Assembly: GCF_900005765.1 (NCBI RefSeq)
Contig: NC_041687.1
Location: 1,116,001 to 1,180,000 of the forward strand
Length of the DNA: 64,000 nucleotides
Direction: 5' to 3'
Origin: Plasmodium relictum
Taxonomy: Eukaryota > Apicomplexa > Aconoidasida > Haemosporida > Plasmodiidae
Shown: positions 48,766-61,068 of the stretch, piece by piece
Layout: the number at the start of each line of letters is the position of its first letter
How positions within the stretch are numbered: the stretch's first letter is position 1
Notes under the pieces: generated by a model
Told to the model about the DNA's origin: nothing
Database searches by the model: none
Seen by the model: only the letters and a program-made list of their open reading frames with translations
Made by a program: the position numbers and the translations under genes

Positions 48766-49956
48766 TTAAGCAACTTTTGAAGAAAACTTCTTAGAAAATA
48801 CCAGGTAAATTGAAACAAAAAAATCTACAACAAAAGCTAATAAGCTTGTAGTAATATTTGCAAAATATATATATAAAAAACTCTTTAAATTGCAAAACCA
48901 TTTAGTTTCTATAATATCTGATGGTATATCCAGTGTACTCGAAGCTTTTTCTTTAAGGATTTTGCCGACTTCTATATACTCTTTATAAGAGCAGAAAAAA
49001 AAATTTTCTTCAAGTATATAAGTTGAAAAAAGTATTTGACTCAATATAACAATAATGGCACAAACGCTTATCAATACACCTACTAAAAGAAAAAATTTAC
49101 ACGCTTTTAAAATGGAGTACAAATCATAAAATCCAGATGCCCCGAAAAAAACTGCAGAGAAAAATGTACTAAATATGAGCAATTGAAAATAGTATAATTT
49201 TTGTTTTTGAGTAGCAAGTACTATAATTTTAATAGTTTCATTAAGATTTTCTAAGCTGAAATTACTATACTTTGAAAGTATATTATTAAAAAAATACTTG
49301 TTTTTTAAGTAAAAATAAAATAAAGCTAAAGAAATAAAAGCTGTTAATATTTTAATGTAGAATATAAAAAATTTCTTTCGAAAGGGTTTTTCCGTGTCAA
49401 GATATAATGCAAAAAACTCAACTAATAAAAACAATGAAAAACTTAAAGAAAAAAAATTTGCATATTTATGCATTATACATAAATTATTTCCTGAATTTAT
49501 AAACAAACTAATTTTATTATTATAATTTTCAAACCAATATAAATATTCTTTTAAATTACAAAAGAATAGTTGATTATCAAAATTTTCCATAAAAATTAAA
49601 GAAATAACTAATATTTGTAAATTTAAATTTATCAATCTTACAATTTTTTTATATTTACTTAATTTTTTATTGATATTAAATAAAATATTAACTAAGCATA
49701 AAAAAATAAGAAAAGATCCGCACGTAAAATTTATTATATTAAATGACTTATTATAATTATGGAATATTTTATCATCTTTTAAAAGGTTTTCATTATCTAT
49801 TTTATACAATTCTTTTTCTTCTGTACTTAATGATAAATTATTATCTGATATTACTTCCCAAAGTATCATATGTGCTATTGTAGTAATTATCCATAATACC
49901 CAAGGTCCGAAAGGAATAATTTTTGATTTCTTTAAGTGAGTCATCGTATATTTCAA
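48766..49956 (-). CDS. Conserved-looking multi-span membrane protein of unknown function
   Basis: Single open frame of 396 residues with little low complexity, which is unusual here and suggests constraint. I count about eight hydrophobic spans. They begin with FGPWVLWIITTIAHMILW near residue 16 and include NFTCGSFLIFLCLVNILF, VRLINLNLQILVISLIF, FFSLSFSLFLLVEFFALYL, FFIFYIKILTAFISLALFYF, LYYFQLLIFSTFFSAVFFG, FFLLVGVLISVCAIIVILS and a C-terminal ITTSLLAFVVDFFVSIYLVF. A Cys/Asn-containing loop between spans 3 and 4 may be luminal. The start is MKYTMTHLKKSK; Met5 is an alternative. No transporter or enzyme signature is recognised. Confidence 0.85.
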   Translation of the reverse strand: MKYTMTHLKKSKIIPFGPWVLWIITTIAHMILWEVISDNNLSLSTEEKELYKIDNENLLKDDKIFHNYNKSFNIINFTCGSFLIFLCLVNILFNINKKLSKYKKIVRLINLNLQILVISLIFMENFDNQLFFCNLKEYLYWFENYNNKISLFINSGNNLCIMHKYANFFSLSFSLFLLVEFFALYLDTEKPFRKKFFIFYIKILTAFISLALFYFYLKNKYFFNNILSKYSNFSLENLNETIKIIVLATQKQKLYYFQLLIFSTFFSAVFFGASGFYDLYSILKACKFFLLVGVLISVCAIIVILSQILFSTYILEENFFFCSYKEYIEVGKILKEKASSTLDIPSDIIETKWFCNLKSFLYIYFANITTSLLAFVVDFFVSIYLVFSKKFSSKVA

Positions 49957-50648
49957 TGTAGTTAGATTCCCAATTATTTGTTTTTTTATTTTATTTTATT
50001 CTTTTTTTATTTATTTTACTAATATTTTAGATAATAATAAAATAAAATAAATGTCAATATATTTTAATTGTTTCTATTAAACAACTCACATTTTGTGAAT
50101 ATCATAATTTAAAAGCACTTTAATTTTTTATTTTCTTTTAAAAATAATAATCCATATTTTTTTAGTGCTTTATATTAACATTTTATTTTGATTAAAATAA
50201 GAAAATATATAATATTTTAATAAATGTGTGATTATAATTCTTTTTATACGAAATATAATTTAACTCAAAAATAAATAATTTTTTCTTTCTATAATATATA
50301 TTTATATACTATACATAAAAGGTAAAAAAAAAAAAAAATTATTTTTAGAATATTTTTTTTAATGTTTTTTTTAATTTTTATTTTACTCTTTAGATATTAT
50401 ATATATATTTTAGCATTGAGCACAAAAAAGTTTTTTTTTTAAATATACCTATAGTAAATATATATTATTATGCATACAATACGAAACTATATATAATAAT
50501 ATGTTTGTATTATTTATTTTATACACTTCACATTTTTATTCAAAAACATAATGTTTCAAGTGTCACATTTTATAATTATAATATATATATATATATATAT
50601 AATGAAATAAAAAAAAAATTAATTTAATATTGGGCATGCTTTTATACA
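49957..50648. other. Divergent intergenic region with a (TA)n tract
   Basis: Between the membrane-protein gene (minus) and the candidate small gene (plus). It carries (TA)n at 50578-50601. If the small gene is real this is a shared promoter region. Confidence 0.5.
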
Positions 50649-51089
50649 ATGCATACATATGAAACAAATACTTTTTTTTCTTTCATTGTTAGTACCTTTT
50701 TTTTTTTTTTATCTAATATAAAATGTCTTGAAAAAAAAAAAAAAAAAAGGGAATTAACTAACGTATATATTTCAAATAGTGAGAGCATTATAAATGTTTT
50801 TATGCTCCTATGGAATTACATCACTAATTTAAATTAAAAAGATTATCAGAAAGTTTTTAATGTTTTACAAAAAAAAAAGAAAATATATGAAATAATAAGG
50901 GATGAAATAAAAAATAAAAAAAAAAAGCTTGATTTTATTGTAGGTTTGAGTAGAAAATATAAAAATAATAATGTTGTGAACATAAAATCAGTAAGTTCAA
51001 TTAAATTAAAATATCTACATCTAAAATGGAATTATTCCATGAAATATATAATAAATTTAAAAAAATGTGTGTATTTAATTTCTGAATAA
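50649..51089 (+). CDS. Candidate small spliced gene, hypothetical protein
   Basis: Two open stretches lie in the same frame, 50628-50834 and 50838-51089, split by a single TAA at 50835. A GT...AG intron 50763-50849 (donor ACTAAC|GTATAT, acceptor TTATCAG|AAA) removes the stop and keeps phase 0. The model is ATG 50649 to 50762 joined to 50850-51089, giving 117 residues. The second exon encodes 79 non-repetitive residues, with a charged helix (KIYEIIRDEI), LDFIVGLSRKYKNNN and a tail ending KKCVYLISE. An open run of ~83 codons is improbable by chance at this A+T content. The N-terminal part is rich in Phe and Lys from T and A runs and is less certain; further upstream exons are possible. Its stop is 7 bases from the stop of the facing gene. 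It could instead be a decayed gene with a nonsense codon. Confidence 0.42.
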
Positions 51090-51096
51090 TTATTTT

Positions 51097-51798
51097 TTAA
51101 CATAAAGCCTTAGCTAAATCTTCCACTTGTTCAACTTCCATTGGTAGATTTTCTTCCTTAAATTTAGATTTAATAGGTCTTTTTAATCCATTTTTATCTA
51201 CTTTTACTAAAACATAATTAACTGAAAAATACACAACACAATTTTTCTCTTTTAATTTACTTATCTCTTGATTACTTAAATTAATTGAACTGCTATCATC
51301 ATCTTCATCATAATTATCTAAAATTTTATGAATATTTTGTTCTTCATTTGCATCTGATTCTGAATTATTAAGCAATAAATTTGTAAAACTTGAGTTTTTG
51401 TTCATTTCATCACTACTTGATCCTACACCATATAAAGAAATCTTCATAGAGGTATTTCCATAATCAGTAATAGCACCAATTATTTTATATTTGTTGTTAT
51501 ATTTCAATACATTTTTATAAGTTATTTCTATATGTCTTACTACAAAGTTCATATGGAATATATCATTTGATGATAATTTAAGAAGATACTGAATAATTGA
51601 ATTTCCGCAATGTTTCACATGGTTAGAATGATACATAACACTTAAAAGATCTAAATCAGAAAAGCTTACTTTTTTTTTAACATATAAAATAGTATGTAAT
51701 TTTCCATCTATATTAAATTTTATATTTTTCGATTCTGCATTTTGTTGGTAAAAGAATAAAAAAGCTTGTATTAAAAGTAATATTGGAAATATCTTCAT
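51097..51798 (-). CDS. Hotdog-fold thioesterase-like protein with signal peptide
   Basis: Single frame of 233 residues. The first ~20 residues (MKIFPILLLIQAFLFFYQQ) form a signal peptide, so the protein enters the secretory route and could reach the ER, the apicoplast or the exterior. The following region matches the 4-hydroxybenzoyl-CoA/YbgC thioesterase pattern: VSFSDLDLLSVMYHSNHVKH (residues 44-63). Asp50 aligns with the catalytic Asp of YbgC (the second Asp of its D-T-D motif), and the adjacent Tyr-His and Asn-His follow the usual helix start. Later strands VRHIEITYKNVLKYNNKYKI and CVVYFSVNYVLVKVDKNG complete the fold. An acidic Ser/Asn-rich insert (about 130-180) lies between strands. 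Family enzymes hydrolyse acyl-CoA or acyl-ACP thioesters; the substrate here is unknown. Basic residues after the signal could act as an apicoplast transit peptide, by inference. Confidence 0.78.
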   Translation of the reverse strand: MKIFPILLLIQAFLFFYQQNAESKNIKFNIDGKLHTILYVKKKVSFSDLDLLSVMYHSNHVKHCGNSIIQYLLKLSSNDIFHMNFVVRHIEITYKNVLKYNNKYKIIGAITDYGNTSMKISLYGVGSSSDEMNKNSSFTNLLLNNSESDANEEQNIHKILDNYDEDDDSSSINLSNQEISKLKEKNCVVYFSVNYVLVKVDKNGLKRPIKSKFKEENLPMEVEQVEDLAKALC

Positions 51799-52632
51799 TT
51801 TTATATATATTTAAGATATATGAAAATATAATGTTTTAATTATTAAAAATTTGATATATTTAAATAATTTAAACAAATATATATTTTAAATAAACAACAA
51901 ATTATGAAGAATTATGTTGACAAAAAATTATAATAATATCATTAATAAGAATAAAATTTTTATTACTCACTTTTTTAAAGATGAGTTTTAAAATATATAT
52001 TGTATTTGTTATATATAATACATTATACTTTTATAAAAAGTACTAATTTAATTTTTTATAAATTTAAAGAAATAAAAGTATAAAATTTAAAAATAAAAAA
52101 AAAATTAAAAAAAAAGAAAAAAAAAATTTAATTTTTGGAATTTAAAAAAGAGAAAATTATTAAAAAAAAATTAATTTCTTTTCAGCATGCTTCACAAATG
52201 AGCGAATTTTCGATTGGAGTAACGAACAAAAAAAATATATAATATATATATATATATATATATAAATATATGTATATATATATATATAAAGATATTAATG
52301 CACTTTAACAACATACAAGGGTTACATGAAGTTATATATATATGAAGTAAAATAAATAAATCTTATGTGGATAAAAATAATTGATTAAATATAAAATATT
52401 TGTATGGTATTATAAAACAGATATTTTTCCTTATAACGTCAAAAAAAACTTATCTATTTCTTTACCTTTTATTTTTCATCTTTTTTTTTTAATAATCTAA
52501 AAAAAAAAAAGATATATGTAATATATATAAATAAATTAAATTTGCTTTTAAAATATATCTTTAAGAAAATATGTTTTAATTTTGGCTAATGAGAGCATAT
52601 ATTTAAAATTATTATATTACATAATTTTATTT
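51799..52632. other. Intergenic region with (TA)n tracts (0.8 kb)
   Basis: 5' of the thioesterase-like gene. It carries (TA)n at 52241-52264 and 52271-52288, and a GC-containing word TCAGCATGCTTC near 52191. A possible extra terminal exon of the next gene (acceptor near 52590) lies at its edge. Nothing else is seen. Confidence 0.55.
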
Positions 52633-54194
52633 TTATATATATTCATTTATTAAATATAAAAACAAAAATATATAAATAAAATGTTTTAATTCAGCTAACT
52701 TCTTTTCTTTTCGTTCTTTATTCAATTTTAATTTAAATAAGTGTCTCTCATCGTGAATTCTAAAAAAAATTAGAAAATTATAAATAAATGCATATTTGTG
52801 AATTTATTTATAATTTTCATTTTTTATTAACTTGTAAAAATCCTTGGTTTTCGATAAAAGTTGCAACTCTTCCTTTAGTTTTTTTGGATGATCGTTATTT
52901 ATTCTATTTTCTATTTCCCTATTAAAAATAAAAAAGGAATTAAAATAATTTTTTTAGATTTTTTAAAATTTATTTTGTAATTATGTGTTAATGATTTTTT
53001 TTTTTTTTATGTAAGGATTCTTTAGATAGTATATATATATATATCTATTATCATTATTGAGTTATGTAAAAGATATCTATTTTTTTTTTTTTTTATGTAA
53101 GGATTCTCTATATTGTATATATATATTATTATTATTGAGCTATGTAGAAGATATCTATTTTTTTTTTTTTTGAATTTATATTCTTTTTAATTATATAATT
53201 ATTTTATATTTATATAAATTATACTCAGGTAACTGTAAAGAATCGTTCCTCCAGTATTGAGAATTAGATAAATTTGTTTTTTTTTTTAATTCTATTAGTT
53301 TATTATTTAGATAAATACGTAAATTATGATCATCCATAATCTTTGCGCTTACAAAAATTTCATTATCTTTATTTATTTTCATAAATATATTATCAAAAAA
53401 ATTAATAAAATTAATCCAATTATTAAATACTTTGTAAACTGATATTCCCGATGTAATGATTTTATGAGGATAAAAAGAATATTCGTATATATGCTTATAA
53501 ATATTTTTTATATTTATAATACACTTATTAAATTGTAAATATTTAAATAAATTTAAAGCAACGTTTATAGAACTATAATTGTAATGTTCTTGTTTAAAAA
53601 AATAATTAAAATCATTAGTTTTATTAGTGTATAAACTTTTAAATTTTAATATTTTATATTGTAAGGATAATGGAAGCCTTATATTAACATTTCGTATACA
53701 TTTATACATATCCTCCTTATTTAAAAAAGTAGCATAACATATATTATTATTTATATAAGGATCATTTTTATTGCTTAAACATCTAATAATTTTTAATCTT
53801 CCATATTTATTTAAACTTTTTCTCAATCTTTCTTGAATGTATTCATTAGTTTTATTATTAGGCAAATTTGTTATTTCTATTGTATTTTCACCATATATAT
53901 ACATATATTCATATCTAAGAAAATAAAAAAAATTATAAACATATTAAAAATAACAAAATATAAAATCTTTATACTAACTTTACAGTAAATTATCACAAAA
54001 AATTCATAAGTAATAATTCCAAATTACCCTGATTTAGGTGTGCAATATCTCCAATCAATGTAATTTTTAGAATATTTAGAATATAATGGTTGATGAAATA
54101 AACTAACATCTATCCTTTTTTTTTTTTTCTTTTCTATGTAACACTTTATTTTACTCCCACCTGGGTATTTATGAAAACATCTTTTAAAAATCAT
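52633..54194 (-). CDS. RRM-like protein of unknown role, four exons
   Basis: Exons 54194-54028, 53914-53225, 52918-52832 and 52759-52633 join in one frame (all GT...AG, all phase 2) to give 356 residues. The N-terminus (MIFKRCFHKYPGGSK) is short, basic and lacks acidic residues, compatible with mitochondrial import but not proof. Residues ~65-140 look like an RNA-recognition-motif fold: TIEITNLPNN (RNP2-like), a helix YIQERLRKSLNKYG, RLKIIRCL, and NNICYATFLNKEDMYKCIRN (RNP1-like with the second helix). The middle is hydrophobic and aromatic; the C-terminal exons are charged helices (HPKKLKEELQLLSKTKDFY, KLNKERKEKKLAELK). The last ~16 residues read like intergenic sequence; a donor GTTAGC near 52700 with an acceptor near 52590 would give a shorter end. 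A mitochondrial or nuclear RNA-binding role is inferred. Confidence 0.72.
53011..53171 (-). repeat. Diverged tandem duplication inside an intron
   Basis: Two adjacent copies, about 53011-53094 and 53095-53171, share the order ATGTAAGGATTCT, a TA-rich spacer, ATTATTGAG, TATGTA, AGATATCTAT and a T-run. They differ by substitutions and small indels. They sit in the 306-base intron 52919-53224 of the RRM-like gene. Confidence 0.85.
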
Positions 54195-55123
54195 TCTTTT
54201 TTCATAAATTAAGGTCTTTTAAATATTTCATTATTTATATATATACATGAATTATTAAATCACATATAAATTATCATTGTGTATTTTAAAACATAATTAT
54301 ATAAGAATGTATTAATTTAAAAATTTTTTTTTTTCATATTTTTGTGTCAATAAATTTGTTCATTCTATTTAGAAAAAAAAATAAAAAAAGTTATGAAATA
54401 AAAGTTAGATATTGTTCCTTTAATTAAATTTTTTTTTTTTTTAATGTTTTAATTATTTTCACTAATAAAAGAGTTAATAAGAAAATAATTAAAGAAAAAT
54501 TACTTTTTACAAATATAAAATAAATTAAAAAGCACTGCAAATGAAATTTTTTATTTTTTGCAAATTAATTCAAAATAAGAATAAAGAAAAAAAAAAAATA
54601 AATAAATAATTTGAGTTAAAAATGAAAAGGAAATTACTAAATATGAAAAAAAATGATTACAAAATAAAAGAAAAAAAATTCATATCTCTTAGAGACAACC
54701 TTATAATGATATAAAAAATTAAAAATGAATTTTCATGCTTATGAGCAGACATATATATGCCTATAAAAAAAAAAAATATATTATCTTAAAATCTGTGTGC
54801 ATAAAAAAATTACTTTTTTAAATCCTTTAAAGAACAGATTTGATAATTTTTTATAAAATGAGAAATATATAATATAAAAAAAAGGAAAAAAATACTTATT
54901 TCTTATACCTTTTATATTATTTTCTTATTTAATTTATAAAAAAAAAAGAAAATGTAATATATATATATATATATCCATTTTTAATAAGAATTTATTTTTA
55001 TGATGTTTCTATTTTATTTAGACAAAAAAATAATATTTATAAAAAAGTAAAAAATAAACATTTTTTTTTCTTTTTCTTTTTTATTCTATAAGACTTTTAA
55101 AATTAAATTCACAAATATAAAAT
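54195..55123. other. Divergent intergenic region (0.9 kb)
   Basis: Between the RRM-like gene and the condensin subunit gene, transcribed apart; it should hold both promoters. (TA)n lies at 54957-54974. No further gene is seen. Confidence 0.6.
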
Positions 55124-58100
55124 ATGGAGAAAATAGAAAGAAATAAAAGAAAACTAGATGATACTATTAACAAAGATGAATATGAAACTAATGAAAAAAA
55201 AAGGAAAAACAATAAGATGGAAAAGAAATCAATAAACGAAAAAATGGATAATAGTTTGCACATACAAAATAACATTTTCATAAAAAAAATAAAGGAAAAT
55301 AAATTACAATTTGAGAAAAATGATAATATTGAAAGTATATATAGAAAACTAAAATCAAACATCATTTCATTAAATGTGTCATATATCAAAATGGAACATT
55401 ACGATTCCTTTATTTTTTATGAAAAAAGCAAAATTGATTTCCTGTTGCCTGAATTAGATACAATACTGAATTCATCAAATATAGATATATTGAGGGAATT
55501 GTGTAATATATCATTTTATCCAATATATAATGAAACAGTTAAAAAAAAAAAAAAAAGAAAAAAAATATATTTAAATATTTAATGTATAAATTTATTAAAG
55601 TTTAAAGAAAGAGTTCAAATTATTGGTAGATCATTAGTTTAATTTTCTCAAAAATATTAAATTTTCAAAAGTATTTTTTAAAAGTTATGTATATGTATGC
55701 AAATATATATATTAATATGTATTAAAGAAAATTATAGTAATATAAAAAAAAAAAAAAAATATATTATTACTAATTTTTTTATATATATTTCTTATAATAT
55801 TTATAATTGCTGTAAATAAAAATTTATAATCTTTAACAATTGATATATTCAAAAAAAAATTTCTTTGAAGCTAAGTAAAAGGATAATGGAATGGTTAATG
55901 AAAGATAGAAATAGAAATCAAAATAAAGAATATACTGGAAATATAAATATGTCCTATTTATTTAGTTTAAATATTATTCTAACTTATTTAATTTACAAAA
56001 ATGATGATTATTCAAATTATTCTTGCTTGATTTACCTTAATATATTACAAGTAGAAAGAAGCATAATAAATTATATATATTATATTTATTTATTTATTTA
56101 TTTTTATTTTTTTTTTTTAACAAATTTTCTAATATATATAGTGGATGCAAAATGAAAAAAAAGGTTTGAAATTTTGTCTTTTTATATTGAAGGGAATTCT
56201 TAAGAGATTTCTATTTTGTTCTTTTTATTTCAATGATAAAAAAATTAATAAATCCAAAAAAACTGATAATGAATATGAATTAAATGGTATAAATTTATAA
56301 TGAATTTTGGGATGAAACTTTTTAATGTGCTTAAAAAAACTATGATTTTATATGTATAGACATATAAAAATTTATATATATATAAAATTTTTAACATTAA
56401 TCTCTTTTTTTTTTTTTTTTTTTTCAAGAGGAAGCATTAGATGTTTTAAAAAGTATATTTGTTGCATTATATAATAGCTTAGAATATATAAATATAAGCA
56501 ATTTGGTTAATATCAATGATAAAAATTGTATCTTTGAATTAATTAAATTTTTTATTGAATTAATTAAAAGGCCTTTAATTCATTCAGTTCATATATTATG
56601 TATTAACTACTTAATAAAAATTGTGAAAAAGTGTTATGATTTTCGATTTTATTATAATATAAATGTAGAATTGTACGATATTGGTCCGGAAGTAAATATT
56701 TTTGTTAAAATTGTAAATTTAATTTTTGCTAAAATTTTATCTATTTTTAAAGATACAAAAAATGAAGAAAATATATATTCTGCTGAAGAAATTAATAATA
56801 TTAACAATTTAATTATTTTATTTTTTAAGAATATTCTAAATAGTTGTATTAGAATTATTATACCTCAAGTATTACTCAATAATAAATTAAAAAATAACTA
56901 TTTATTAATTAATGAAAAGAAAAATAATACAGAGAAGAAAAATAAAGAAGAAATAAGTTTTGAAGATCAAATTGTTCTAAATGCATGTAATATAATTAAT
57001 ATTAGAAAAAAGAAGATAATAATATACAAGTCAATAAATTAAAATAATTTAAAAAAAAAAAAATTTTTTAAATTATATTACTGAGTATCAATTTTTAATT
57101 ATCATTTCTTATTAATATTTCTGTTTTTTTCTTTTTTAATTTTGATTTTATTAGGTGATCCTATATTCTCCTTTATAGAAATATCGATAATTAATCATTG
57201 TGATAAATATGAAAAAAATATGTTCATAGATTTAATTAAAATATTAATTAAAGAATGCAGAAAAATTGAAAAAAAACATAATATAATGGAAATCATATGC
57301 GATGAGTTTATTCTATTTATCAAAGGAGATGATAATAAGAAAAAAGAGAAATTTTTAGATATAAATTATTTAAAAGTAAGAAAAATTAATAAGAAAAGAA
57401 TTGATTCAAGTTTGTCATTTAATTTATCGGATGAATATAGCTCTTCAGTTTACTCTGAGACAGAAGAAGAAGAAAAAAATGATGATGAAGAAGAAGTTGA
57501 ATGTGATAAAGAAGAAGATGAAGCAGAAAATGCATTAGAAAAAGAAATAGAAGGAAATGAATTAAACAAAAAAGGAAAGGAAAATGAAGAAGAGGAAAAA
57601 GAAGATATAGAAGAAAATAAGAGAATAAGGAAGAAAATAAAGAAAATAAAATTCATTAATAAGATAAAACATAAAAGAAAGTGCAGTTTAATTATTGATA
57701 ACAAAAAATATCTAATTACTTATGAATCAGTTATGATTAGATATTTAAATTTATTACTAAAATACATGAATTGTGAAAGATATCAAATAAGAAATATAAT
57801 ACTTGATCTATTCTTAGCTTTAATTAAAAAAAAAAAAACAAATAAAAATGAATCAATTTTTCACAATTTATTTAAGTTATTTTTAGAAAGATTAGAGGAT
57901 CCTAATATGATTGTAAAAGCAAAAGCTCTATCTATTTTAGTAATCTTAACTAATAGAAAATATCATGACAATTCACTAATACATAATTTTATATTTAATA
58001 AAACTAAGGAAAAAATAAATATGTATAAAATAATATCATCAAATGTATATAGTAATAGGAGTAATATAAGAAAATTAACTATACAATATATAGAAGCTAT

Positions 58101-60954
58101 ATTTGAAACATTAATAAATAAAAATTTAAATTACAAAATATTTTTAATTTTTATTTCTAATTATATTTATTCATTATCATTAGATTCTATGCCATCTGTA
58201 CGCAGACAAGTTTTATTAACAGTTAATAATTTATTTATAAATGCTAATGCAAATACTCATATAACTAAAATATGGTTAACTATCATTTTTTCAGCTATAA
58301 CTGATATAGAAGAAACAGTAAAAGATGAAGCTATTGGTATATTTTTAAATACATTTATTAAACCATCTTTTAATTGCTCTATTTTTAATGTAAAAGAAAA
58401 AAGAATTAAAGAGGTTTTAAAAAAAAATAATTTATCATATTTTAAAATAAGCGAATATCTAGATAAGACAGAAGAAAATTTTGTGAATAACAATAATGGT
58501 TTTTCTGATAGTAAATTGATCAATGAAATAACTAATGTTTCTAATAATGTAACAAATGTTGTAGAAACAAAACATAATAATGACAAAAACTTAGCTTTAA
58601 ATAGGTTAATGTGTGATGATATCAATAATAGTGATAGCATTAATTTTATGAAAAAACCATCAATAAAAGAGAAAAACAAAAATGTAAAAAATAATATAGA
58701 AGAATATGATAGAAATAATGATGGTATTTTACATTTAATAAACATATGGGAATTATATTTTGAAAAAAATATAAATAATTATTTTCTTACTCTTTTAAAA
58801 GTTATGACTAAATATGATTTACTACATTTTAATCTTCTTATATTTTGTTTAAAAAAAAAGAAAAATAATACTCTTGAAGAATTTATAAATCTTTTGAATT
58901 CTTTTATTTATAACCTGAGATATTTTTCAATTAGAATGTGGAATACATTTATACTTGATTTTATAATTGAACTATCAAAACATTATCAAAATAAAATAAA
59001 TATTGAAAATATTTTATTTCTTTTAAGTAGATGTTATAAAATTTATCTTATGAATCTGAGTGTGCAAGAAGATAAAAAAAATATAAATAATTTTGACAAT
59101 AATAATAAAGAAGATAATAATGCAACAAATGATAATATAAATGAAAAGGGAGAGCATTTACAGAGAATAGTATCGATTAGAGATATGTCATTTAGTTGCA
59201 ATTTTAGGGATGAATTATTAAATGATTATATTTTAAATAAAGATGATTTAATTGATGAAAAAAATAGTTGTTCTAGTGGAATTTTAAAAAATATTATGTT
59301 AAAACTATTTACTATAATTTACAATTTACTAGATAATATCAACGAATTGAGTGATGAATTTTTACAGAAAATGGAATATATGATTTTTCATTTCAATTGC
59401 CCCTTGTGCTTCATTTATATTATTTTAAATATATTAATTAAAAAAAAAAAAAATGTAAATGATTTCATAGAAAAATTAAAAAATAAAATAGTATATTTTT
59501 TTGAAAATATAGAATCTTTTTCCTACAATAATGTTTTTTGTAACATTTTAATAACATTTGTATTTTTAATAAATCATTTTAAAAAATGTGATACTTTTTT
59601 AACTTCAGTTTGTGAAAAATTAAAAAAAATTTATGACAATACAAGAAATAATGATATTAATAATATTATGATAAAAAACTGTATATATTTAACACAAAGT
59701 GTTTTACTAATTGATAAAGGCATTAATATTAAAAATGATTTATTTTCAAACATTGAAAAAGATTTGAAAAGTGGGAATATTTCTATGAGTATACTTAATA
59801 ATTTAATTATATTAATATATTACATGGTTATTAATTTTGGTAGTTCATGTAATAAATTTGTCCTTATTCTTTTACGTTTTTTCAAACATGAAAATTCTTT
59901 TATTAGATATTTATCTTTTTATATTATATCTAAACTAATATCAGAAGACTATGTAAAATTTAACAATCAATTTTTTTTTGCCTTTTTATATTTACTAGCT
60001 GATAAGAATGAATTAATAAGAAAACAGTCATTATCAGTTTTTAAGCATATTCTTTTAATATATAATAAGACTAACTTAATAAACTACATAATAGAATTTA
60101 TTTTTGTTTTAAATAATTTTTATAATTTCAAATTAGGCAAGCATTTAAGTAATATAGCAAATAGTTTTGAAATAAAAAATAAAGAAGATAGATATACAAT
60201 TTATCGTTTTTTATTAGAAAATTTAACTAATAGTGAAAAATTTTCGTTGCAGCAAAAGTTAATTAATGAGTATTTAATTCAGTATGTATACAATTATGAT
60301 AATTATTATTTTTCTGATGAAAACTTAAACGAAAAAAAAAATATAAAAAGCATTCTTCCTTTAAATGATGAAGATAATGAAGGATCTGTCTTACAAGATG
60401 TATTAAATATATTATGTTCGAAATTAATGAAAATAAAAATTAAAAAAGATTTTGCTAAATTAGAAGAAAAAAATAAAAACCTGAAAATAAAAAATGTAGA
60501 AAATAGTGTAAAAGTATTACATGATCTCATGAAAAATATTTTAAAAAAGAATACTCTTCCAATATTATTATCATTGCGTGCAATTATGCTAAAATCTAAA
60601 TCCTTTTTTTTTAAATATATAAATAACCTAGTAATTTATTTGTGCTTAGATTACAAAGATTCTTTAGAAGATTTAATATCTGAAACACATGTTAAAAATG
60701 AAATTATAAGCGATATGCAAAATTTTATTTATGTAGATTTAATTCAGTTGCATACAGAACAAAGTGGTATATTTAATAAAAATATTAATATCAATTTTTT
60801 AGAATTTTCAGAAAAAGATATAAAAGATGACAATATAACAGATAATCAACTAGTTTATGAAAAAGATAGTTCAAGTGATTATGATGAGGTTACTAATGTT
60901 TTACATGGAATACATGATAGTGATGAGAAATCAAAGAAAAAAAAAAAAGCATAA
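55124..60954 (+). CDS. Condensin HEAT-repeat subunit, CAP-D3-like
   Basis: Five exons, 55124-55537, 55871-56050, 56142-56286, 56429-56986 and 57155-60954, join in one frame to give 1,698 residues. The exon 4 donor T|GTAATA at 56986 with the acceptor at 57154 restores the codon TGT (N-A-C-D-P). HEAT/ARM helices run through the protein. Diagnostic stretches are ERLEDPNMIVKAKALSIL, SMPSVRRQVLLTVNNLF, DIEETVKDEAIGIFLNTFI, and a Cnd1-type C-terminal block FFKHENSFIRYLSFYIISKL followed by ISEDYVKF and LADKNELIRKQSLSVFKHIL. Condensin D subunits bind the kleisin and help SMC2/SMC4 compact mitotic chromosomes. The phrases around VRRQVLLTVNNLF favour D3 (condensin II) over D2, at moderate confidence. 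An acidic stretch (near 57460-57620) and Lys/Asn inserts interrupt the repeats. Confidence 0.85.
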
Positions 60955-61068
60955 AAAAACAGTGAGCAATGGAAAAAAAAAGAAAAAAAATAAATAAAAA
61001 AAAAAAAAAAATACTCAAATTTAAATTTATATATATATATATTTTGCCTTTAAAATCATAATTATATA

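Noticed and set aside
55081-55389. Minus-strand 102-codon frame
   Set aside because: Antisense shadow of the first exon of the condensin subunit gene.
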